Shown in pieces: positions 1-5,978 of a DNA stretch of 10,770 bases (the first letter of the stretch is position 1; each line of letters starts with the position of its first letter). A program made the position numbers and the translations under genes. Below the pieces are notes generated by a model that was not told the DNA's origin, searched no databases, and saw only the letters and a list, made by a program, of their open reading frames with translations. The DNA comes from Thalassiosira profunda (Eukaryota > Bacillariophyta > Thalassiosirophyceae > Thalassiosirales > Thalassiosiraceae): NCBI GenBank assembly GCA_036939355.1, contig JALLAP010002061.1:1-10770 (forward strand), read 5' to 3'.

Positions 1-303
1 GGGGCCCCGTGGACGTCGGTCGGGGAGAGGGACGACGACGGAGATTGGAGGACGTGAGGAGTTTTGAAGGTTGGCTGGGGGTAGAAGACAGAGAAAAGGG
101 ACGACCAATTATGGGCGTGGGGCAGAGGGCAGAGGGAAATAGTCAGTGATGTGTAACATTCCCAGGGAGAGCTGGGCGGTAGAGGATATGCTCCTGCAGA
201 AATGAGGGATTGGCCATCGAAGGAACTTGTATTCTCTAGGATCAAAGGATGAAGAGGCAGGCTTAACATCTCAATCCTTGCAGTTGCAAGGGTTTACTGA
301 GCC
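1..303. other. Flank without a recognised gene; purine-rich tract
   Basis: I see no supportable coding sequence here. Positions about 22 to 141 are strongly purine-biased on the plus strand, with a GGCAGAG unit repeated twice near 121-135. A perfect inverted repeat CCTTGCA/TGCAAGG with a 2-base spacer lies at 276-291, just past the stop codon of the minus-strand vWA-J gene. The segment nearest 303 probably includes that gene's 3' untranslated region. I found no convincing polyadenylation signal. Confidence 0.5.
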
Positions 304-2263
304 TCATCCCAGCGTCGCCTCCTCCCGCTCCGCGATCACGTCCCACAACGTCCTGAAGAGCAGCGCCTGGTTCTCAGTACAATCTTTGGGCAGCTTGTCC
401 GGATGCAAAAAGAACTTTGCCTTCCTCACAGCTCTCTTCAGTAGCTCCTTCAGCTCATCGCCATCCACATCCGCAAACGCCTCCTCGTCGAACGTCTTCC
501 ACTTGGCAAAATACTCGTGCTCCTCCACCGTGGGATTCGTGGGAGGGAAGGTATCCGGCACATGCACGAGCAGATGCTGCAGCGAATTGTCGTATTTGCC
601 GTGAATGGTTGTTTTGTGCGACCACCGCTCCAGCACCTCAGTCAACGTCAGATCCTTTCTGGCCGCCGGTTCATCGCTCTCATTGCTGCTCGAAGGCCTT
701 GGTTCGGCCCGCTGATGCCCACGAGACGAGTGGCCGCGTTCTTCCGGGGGGTCCTCTGATTGCTGCGACGATCGCCTCCTTGGCTCGTTGGTGCGTCGCG
801 CCTGCTTCTCCTGCTCGTGGTTGCTGTGTTTGGAACGCTCCTGTCGGTGGGCGCGGTCGCTGTGTTGTTTTTCTTTCCGATGTCGATGGCCGCGGTGGCG
901 GCGTCCATGGATGCTCTCGAGTTTGTCGAAGTTGATCCAGGGCATGCTTTTCTTCTTCACCGGGTTCCATTGCAGCTCCTCTTTTTCAACCAGGACTTTC
1001 AACGCCCGCACGAAATTGTCCCAGCTGTCTTTTGGGTGGGGAAGTCGGATGCACCCATCCTCACCGACAAAGAGCAATGTGCACAACTCATGGATCTCGT
1101 CGAGGTCGAGGGTTTGGTCGTCAATGTTGTCGACCACGCCTTTGAGACATCGGTAGAGCAAAGTCAGGACCCAGCGATACGTTTCATCTGTGCAAATAAA
1201 CAACTCGTTTGGCTCACCTGGTGCGAGACCGGCCTCTCGCAGACGGTGCAGTCCAATGCCGTACGTAAGCCAAGGGTTGTGCAGGCACACTTCGATAGCC
1301 TGTACGCGAAATAGAGATGTTCACCAATGAGATGGATGCACACAAGTGTCACGGACCAATGAGTGACACGCACCTCTCCCCAATAATCATCCAGAACGTC
1401 GATGGAGTTGAACTTGCTGTCCATCGTGTTGAACATGTCGCGAACCCCCTCATCATCCGTACACAATCTCACGATCACCTTCACCGGCAGGTTCGACAAC
1501 TTGGCCAGCTCGTGCTGCAATTCCCTCCGCACACCAGCGCCCTTGTCCCCGTGCGAATCGGTCGGCATGCCCTGCGTGCAGATCACGAGCGTCACGTGCT
1601 TGTCCCGCGCCCGGATGTTGCGCTCCTCCTTCGCGATGCCCTTGGCCAGGCTGTGGATCCGGTCCGTCAACGGACATCGCCGCTTGTCGAGCGAGGCGTG
1701 CTTCATCACTTTCCGGATGGTGGCCATTTCGTCCGGCACGTCCTCGCGGGCGCCCCAGCAGAGGCTGAACTTGTGTCCGCCCGCGGTCCGATCGTCGTTC
1801 TGTGCATAGCGAATCGACGGTGTGTTGCAAATCAATACGCGTGCAATGTTAGAATTGGAAGAGTGTGCACAAGATATGTCATCAAAAGGAAAGTCAGCCA
1901 GAAAAGTCTTACGATGAGCCAGAACTTGGTGGGGATCCAGCACTTGCTCGCCATGCCGCAGTGGAAGGCGACGCACTCCTGCAATTCCTCCCAGCGCGTC
2001 ACGTTGTCCACCGACTCGAGCACCGCCCCGCCCGTGCCGCGCTTGTTGACGACGCGCCCGACGTGGCTGTCGCGGACCTTCATCGCGGAGGAGTTGTCGA
2101 TCAGCATCAAGCGGCTGTCGCAGTGCGTGTAGCTCTGTAGGACGGACGAGAGAAGGCCGGGCGGGAGGGCGAGGGAGGCGAGGCACTCGCGCAGCGCGCT
2201 CTTTGGGCCATCGGCGCTGGCGCCGGAGCGCTCGCGGTGGTAGGCGCGCCGCGGATCCGTCAT
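304..2263 (-). CDS. vWA-like domain protein with C-terminal J-domain, spliced
   Basis: Exon 1 is 2263-1913, exon 2 is 1799-1374 and exon 3 is 1299-304, all joined in phase 0, giving about 590 residues. A further in-frame 78-base intron (1217-1140) is likely and would give 564. Exon 1 carries a vWA-type strand and metal loop (LMLIDNSSAM, residues 52-61) and exon 2 the later vWA strands (VTLVICTQGMPTD near 186-198; a CTDDEG stretch near 230-235). Exon 3 continues the same fold, then has a His/Arg/Ser-rich basic linker (about 392-475) and a terminal J-domain-like segment whose HPD motif is encoded at 397-405. The first metal-site motif is D-x-S-x-A, not D-x-S-x-S. vWA domains mediate protein or metal contacts, and J-domains recruit Hsp70. 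The fused function, perhaps a co-chaperone adaptor, is inference. The ATG at 2263 has A at -3. An upstream in-frame ATG at 2368 has a poorer context but cannot be excluded. Confidence 0.82.
1140..1217 (-). other. Candidate intron 3 of vWA-J gene (in frame, 26 codons)
   Basis: The segment begins GTGAGC and ends CAAAG on the minus strand, contains CCTGAC near its 3' part and is 78 bases, so reading through it makes no stop. Splicing (phase 1) gives ...REAGLAPG followed by VVDNIDDQ. The 26 residues otherwise inserted look unlike their surroundings. Either retention or splicing is compatible with the frame; I favour splicing. Confidence 0.6.
1300..1373 (-). other. Intron 2 of vWA-J gene
   Basis: A 74-base intron, GTGCGT...TACAG on the minus strand, in phase 0. 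Removal gives DDYWGE followed by AIEVCLHNPWL, a continuous helix and linker of the vWA family protein. A model starting exon 3 as a separate gene would have to use the GTG at 1290, which has no eukaryotic support. Confidence 0.85.
1800..1912 (-). other. Intron 1 of vWA-J gene
   Basis: A 113-base intron, GTAAGA...CACAG on the minus strand, in phase 0. It joins the frame ending in ...TKFWLI to the frame starting NDDRTAGG, and the two vWA halves become continuous only after removal. A CTGAC branch-point-like motif lies in the donor-proximal part. Confidence 0.85.
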
Positions 2264-2402
2264 CGTTCCAGCCAGCCCTCTGCTCTTCGTCCCAGTCCTC
2301 GGTTTGTGGTAACTGGCTGCCTGTGACGTCGAGAGTCGAGAGGAGCCAGGGCTGGACAAAAGTTGCATGCGCTGTTGTTGGATCTATCGAGGCGGAGGGC
2401 CG

Positions 2403-2426
2403 CCCAACTTCCTCGCAAAAGTTGGG
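2403..2426. repeat. Inverted repeat CCCAACTT / AAGTTGGG
   Basis: Perfect 8-base arms at 2403-2410 and 2419-2426 are separated by 8 bases. Related sequences occur at 2358-2366 (AAAAGTTGC) and 2541-2550 (CCCCAACTTT), all inside the divergent promoter region. It could be a dimeric factor site; function is not shown by the sequence. Confidence 0.5.
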
Positions 2427-2665
2427 CCGGGCCCGGCGCGGGAGGGCTGGACTGAGTGCTGAGGCGTCAAAAATGCCGAGCGCGAGCGCTGCCTCTCCGT
2501 CCTTGCGACCATCGGCATGTTGCAAAACAGCGCCGCCAGGCCCCAACTTTCGCAACGATCACCGCAATGACTGCCGCGGTCTTCGAATGGCAATAGAGTG
2601 CATTACTCTGGCACCCCGATTTGTCCATTTTGGTACTGCGGGGGGCACAAGTATCTTGCCGTCCT

Positions 2666-2711
2666 GGCCGAAAATGCCCTGGCAAGGCCGAGCCCCCGGC
2701 CGAAAATGCCC
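2666..2711 (+). repeat. 14-base direct repeat GGCCGAAAATGCCC
   Basis: Identical copies lie at 2666-2679 and 2698-2711, 32 bases apart, about 235 to 280 bases upstream of the secreted-protein start. A shorter related copy (AAAATGCC) is at 2470-2477. The second copy runs into the palindrome at 2708-2719. Possible promoter elements. Confidence 0.6.
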
Positions 2712-2945
2712 CGCGGGGCCCAGCGTCGACAATGCTGACAGTGTCGAGGCGCAGCATTGGAGTTTGATTTTGTCGCGGGCAATCGTGTCTCGGAAGGTCT
2801 CGGGCTACCGCTGCGGCTGTCGAGCACTTGCGAGCGAGCACGGCGAAGAGTACGGTGCATGCAAGCAACAAGTGCAGCAAACATCCTGGAGTCTGGAGTT
2901 GCAAATCAATCGCTTCGACGCACCCCTCTAGCCGAAGTAAGAGCG

Positions 2946-3008
2946 ATGCGTCCCTCGACCACCGCCCTCGCCCTGCTGGCGGCCGCTGCCCCCGGCGGGG
3001 CCCACGCC
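2946..3008 (+). other. Signal peptide of the secreted wall-type protein
   Basis: It starts MRPSTTALALLAAAA and ends GGAHA, with a short basic n-region, an Ala/Leu hydrophobic core and an A-x-A cleavage site after residue 21. It points to entry into the secretory pathway. The start codon has G at -3. Confidence 0.8.
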
Positions 3009-5685
3009 GCGACGAAGGGCGCCCTCAAGGACAAGCTCCTCCGGGCCGCGCGCCACCTCCGCGGCCGCCAGCTCCAGGCCGCGCCCCGGCAGCTCGAGGC
3101 CCCGCCCTGCGCGGCCGCCTACGAAGCCGGCACGGAATACGCCACGGGCGACGTCGTCTCCAACACCGTGGAGGTGGCCGACGGCGAGGAGACGACGACC
3201 GAGACGATCAACTACGTCTGCCGGTGGGGCCCTTACGGGTATTGCAGCCAAGCGCTCTACGAGCCCGGGGGCGAGTTCGGGGCGGCGGGGTGGGACGCGC
3301 AGGGCGCGTGCGATCCCGAGGTGAGTTGGTCTCGTTTGCGTCGGAGGGATGCTGCTGCGGTGAGGCGTGCCTCGCCTGTGCTTGATTGTCGTGCCGTGAG
3401 AGGCACCGCGGGATGACCACATGATGTGTGCACGAGATGTGCGGCGGAGGAGGAATGCCCTGGTCTTTTGGGGACTTGATGCTCTTCTCGTTTGATTTTA
3501 TTCATTACCATTCAAGAGGTTGGATGCTCACGTCATAGATCATGAGCGTTGGGACGTCTGAATGGGAGCTGACGTCTTGTTTTCTTTTATGACCAACTAT
3601 CCGATGCTCACACACGTGCACACTTTTCTCAATCGTCGTCACAGGCCGAGCCCACCGAGCCTGAAACCGCCACTCTTCCCACCGAATCCGAGGCCACCGT
3701 CACCACAGAAGACGAGCCCACCGAGCCCGAAACCACCACTCCTCCCACGGAGGCCGAGGCCGAGGCCGAGCTCTGGTCCAGGGGAGGCTGCCCTCAACCC
3801 TACGATTCCCTCGTCACCTATTTCGGAGGCGACGTCGCCGAGGTCGACGGCCTCGTCTACCAGTGCATCGACGGGCAGTACTCCCTCTTCTGCTCCATGA
3901 CGGGCTTCGAGCCCGGTTCCGACCACTCCTCGTCGATGGCCGTGTGGACGATGCTTGGGGGCTGCGAAGGCACTCTCGCCGAGGGCGAGCTTCCCAAGTA
4001 CGACGGGCTGGAGGACGTGGGTGGGTGTCCCGGGGAGTTCGCGGAGGACGCCGACTACGGCCCGGGGGACCGGGTGGCCGTGGGCGGCCTCGTGTACCGC
4101 TGCATGGACGACATGCCCATTCCCTCCGCCCATTGCACCTCGCTGACCTACGAACCAGGCAGTGAGTTTTCTGAGTTTGTTCGTTGCGTATTATCTTTAC
4201 TTCACGATGAAGTCTCATCAATGGTTCTCGTTTCTTCGTTGCAACAGCTGGCGAGAATTGGGCTCTGGCGTGGATTCTCGAGGGAACCTGCAGCGGGACC
4301 ATCGCCCCGACGTCGAGCCCTTCCTACGAGAGCCTGGACCTTGAAGATGCGGGCGGCTGCCCTCCCGCCTTCTCGGTCGATACGGAGGAATTTGCTTCCG
4401 GAGAAGAAGTTTCTGTCTGCTCCGAAGACACGGGCGTCTGCCTCGTTTACAAGTGCAAGAACGCGAGTCCTGACGTCGGCGAGTATTGTGACATGCTGAC
4501 CTTCGAGCCCGGCACAGGGGCGAACTGGGCCATCGCGTGGACGCTCGAAGGGACCTGCAGCGGCACCATTGCTCCGACTTCGAGTCCTTCCTACGAAAGC
4601 CTGGAGGACGTGGGTGGATGCCCTCCCGCCTTCTCGGAGGATACCGAAGAGTTTGCTTCTGGAGAAGAGGTCTCCGTCTGTTCCGACTCGGGCGTCTGCC
4701 TCGTCTACAAGTGCAAGAACGCCAGCCCCGACGTCGGCGAGTACTGCGACATGCTGACCTTCGAGCCCGGGACCGGGGCGAACTGGGCCATCGCGTGGAC
4801 GCTCGAGGGGACCTGCAGCGGCACCGGCGCTCCCACACCCTCTCCCAGCCTGGATCCCTTCGAAAGCCTCGGGAGCTGCGAGGAGTTGTACAGCAACTAT
4901 GCAGATCAGAACAGTACCGGGACTGGCGAACCAGGGGATGGATCGACGGTGGACGGCGAGTCCACCTGGACCTGGGGAATCCACACCACGTATGCCGCAG
5001 GTAAGCCTCATGTATCGAACTCATTCGTCTGGATTGGATTGGATTGGATCTGCCTGCCTCTAATGTTATATTTGTGACCGTTTCAGGTGACATTGTCATT
5101 GTCAACAACGGGGTGTACAAATGCCACAGCGCCGAGGGCCTCTGCAGCGTGCAGGGCTACGAAGTAAGTAGATGTAGCGTACCTCAACTACGTTGTGGCG
5201 AGCTGGCAACTCATCCCATCATGCATCCATTCGAACAGCCTACCACGAACCTGGCGACTCCTGGCGCTTGGACCCTCGCCTGGACTTACTTGGGGCATTG
5301 CAGCGGCACCGGCGCTCCCACATCCGCTCCCAGCCTGGATCCCTTGGCTTCGACGACGACGGCCACTGAAACTACGTCCAGCACTACTACCAGCACCATT
5401 ACTACCACCACTACTGACTACATGTGTGTGGACGTGGTAGACCAGCCGTTTCAACAGCCCCAATGTGCTGACAAGTCAGAGCCCTGCTTTGGTCATTCTA
5501 GCGAGGAATGCGTAGGTGAAGATCCCCCAGTGCCTGTTGAAGGCGGCGTTTGCGATTGCGTCATTGGGACTTACATGTGTGAGAGCTTCGGAGAAGCCAA
5601 CCCTTGTTTGGACGAGGTGCCCCCGACCACCACTTCTACCACTACGACCACTACGACCACTACCACTGAGATCGTCCCATCCTAG
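2946..5685 (+). CDS. Secreted six-module chitin-binding-like wall protein with RXL motifs
   Basis: Exons are 2946-3320, 3645-4161, 4248-5000, 5087-5163 and 5239-5685; joined they encode 722 residues in one frame. Residues 1-21 are a signal peptide ending AHA. Three RXL tripeptides follow (36-38, 41-43, 48-50). Six related modules start near residues 53, 172, 251, 333, 420 and 506. Each has roughly G-x-C-P, then Y-x-x-G-D-x-V, then V-Y-x-C, a second Cys, EPG, W-x-x-A-W and G-x-C-x-G-T. The Y..GD.V...Y.C core resembles CBM5/12 (type 3 chitin-binding) modules, and thalassiosiroid diatoms make chitin fibres; the link is inference. An acidic Thr/Pro/Glu linker (126-167) separates modules 1 and 2. 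The C-terminus has a Thr-rich stretch (613-635), an 8-Cys domain (637-697) and a second Thr run (703-716), likely O-glycosylated. No membrane segment or GPI signal is seen. Other possibilities are an unrelated diatom-specific Cys-rich adhesion module. Confidence 0.83.
3321..3644 (+). other. Intron 1 of secreted-protein gene, unusually long, with CRE-like motifs
   Basis: A 324-base intron, GTGAGT...CACAG, phase 0, roughly four times longer than the other three in this gene. Its 3' half has an ACGTCA at 3530-3535 and a TGACGTC at 3570-3576. Similar elements (TGACGT/ACGTCA) are known as CO2/cAMP-responsive elements in diatom promoters. No further exon is evident inside it. Confidence 0.75.
4162..4247 (+). 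other. Intron 2 of secreted-protein gene
   Basis: An 86-base intron, GTGAGT...CAACAG, phase 1. Splicing restores EPG-T-GENWALAW, matching the EPGTGANWAIAW of the following modules, which strongly supports these exact boundaries. Confidence 0.92.
4352..4870 (+). repeat. Tandem duplicated module (about 260-base units)
   Basis: Unit one is 4352-4612 (87 codons) and unit two is 4613-4870 (86 codons) within exon 3. Their proteins are near-identical apart from a few residues near the start and one Asp/Ser-region indel, while many third codon positions differ. This points to a fairly recent duplication with the protein sequence kept. The other modules are far more diverged. Confidence 0.85.
5001..5086 (+). 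other. Intron 3 of secreted-protein gene with GGATT microsatellite
   Basis: An 86-base intron, GTAAGC...TTTCAG, phase 1, restoring YAAGDIVIVNNGVYKC, the expected module core. It contains four tandem GGATT-type units at 5031-5050, the last ending in C. Confidence 0.9.
5164..5238 (+). other. Intron 4 of secreted-protein gene
   Basis: A 75-base intron, GTAAGT...GAACAG, phase 0. Splicing gives GYEPTTN, restoring the EP segment before W-x-x-A-W of module 6. The downstream reading frame is also open across the intron, so retention cannot be excluded. Confidence 0.8.
5353..5421 (+). repeat. Thr/Ser-rich low-complexity linker
   Basis: ACT/ACC-rich codons encode a mucin-like Thr/Ser stretch (about residues 613-635) between module 6 and the 8-Cys domain. 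A second, purer Thr run is at about 5623-5664. In secreted algal proteins such linkers are usually O-glycosylated. Confidence 0.75.
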
Positions 5686-5978
5686 AGAGTGTTTGCAACC
5701 TAGAGGAGGAATCGTCCTATTGGCGAGTCGTTGAGAATTTCTGTGTGTTGTATTTCAAGTCGATCAAAAGACGCCTCTTCGCAAGTGAAGAGAGGTGTCG
5801 TGTTCAGAAGCCTGACATCCAGAGACCCACTTTTACAAGACTTGTTAAGTGTGCCGGGTATTGTCAGGCAATCTACGTTTTCATACGATTATCGATAAGT
5901 TGTTGAAGAAGCTTATGCAACTCTCAACCGCAGATACTCTCAACCTGACGGGCACAAACCAAACGACAAGGCCCTTTA
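5686..5978. other. Convergent 3' region shared by two genes
   Basis: This lies between the stop of the secreted-protein gene and the stop of the minus-strand PPR gene, so it should contain both 3' untranslated regions. I see no gene in it and no clear polyadenylation signal. The one clear structure is the hairpin at 5770-5799. Confidence 0.55.
5770..5799. repeat. Stem-loop in convergent 3' region
   Basis: GACGCC (5770-5775) pairs with GGTGTC (5794-5799) with one G-U pair, and TCTTC (5776-5780) pairs with GAAGA (5787-5791). There is a two-base bulge (5792-5793) and a six-base loop. It may act in 3' end formation or transcript stability; this is inference. Confidence 0.5.

Larger units (their letters stand above)
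2264..2945. promoter_or_regulatory. Divergent intergenic region between vWA-J and secreted-protein genes
   Basis: This stretch separates two head-to-head genes and should hold both promoters. No clear TATA box is seen. It contains a CRE-like TGACGTC at 2324-2330, three AAAATGCC copies (2470-2477, 2671-2678, 2703-2710), a GC-rich 12-base palindrome at 2708-2719, and several AAAGTTG-type motifs in both orientations (2358-2366, 2403-2426, 2541-2550). Long open frames crossing it look like chance products of GC-rich DNA. Confidence 0.55.

Noticed and set aside
304..1290. Exon 3 of the vWA-J gene treated as a separate gene
   Set aside because: Its start would be a GTG with no upstream ATG, and a clean intron with TACAG acceptor joins it to exon 2.
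2588..2602. AGAGT/ACTCT short inverted repeat in the divergent region
   Set aside because: Arms too short and no repetition; likely chance.
2203..2931. A 242-codon plus-strand frame across the divergent promoter
   Set aside because: No family resemblance, it overlaps exon 1 of the vWA-J gene and ends just before the signal-peptide start.
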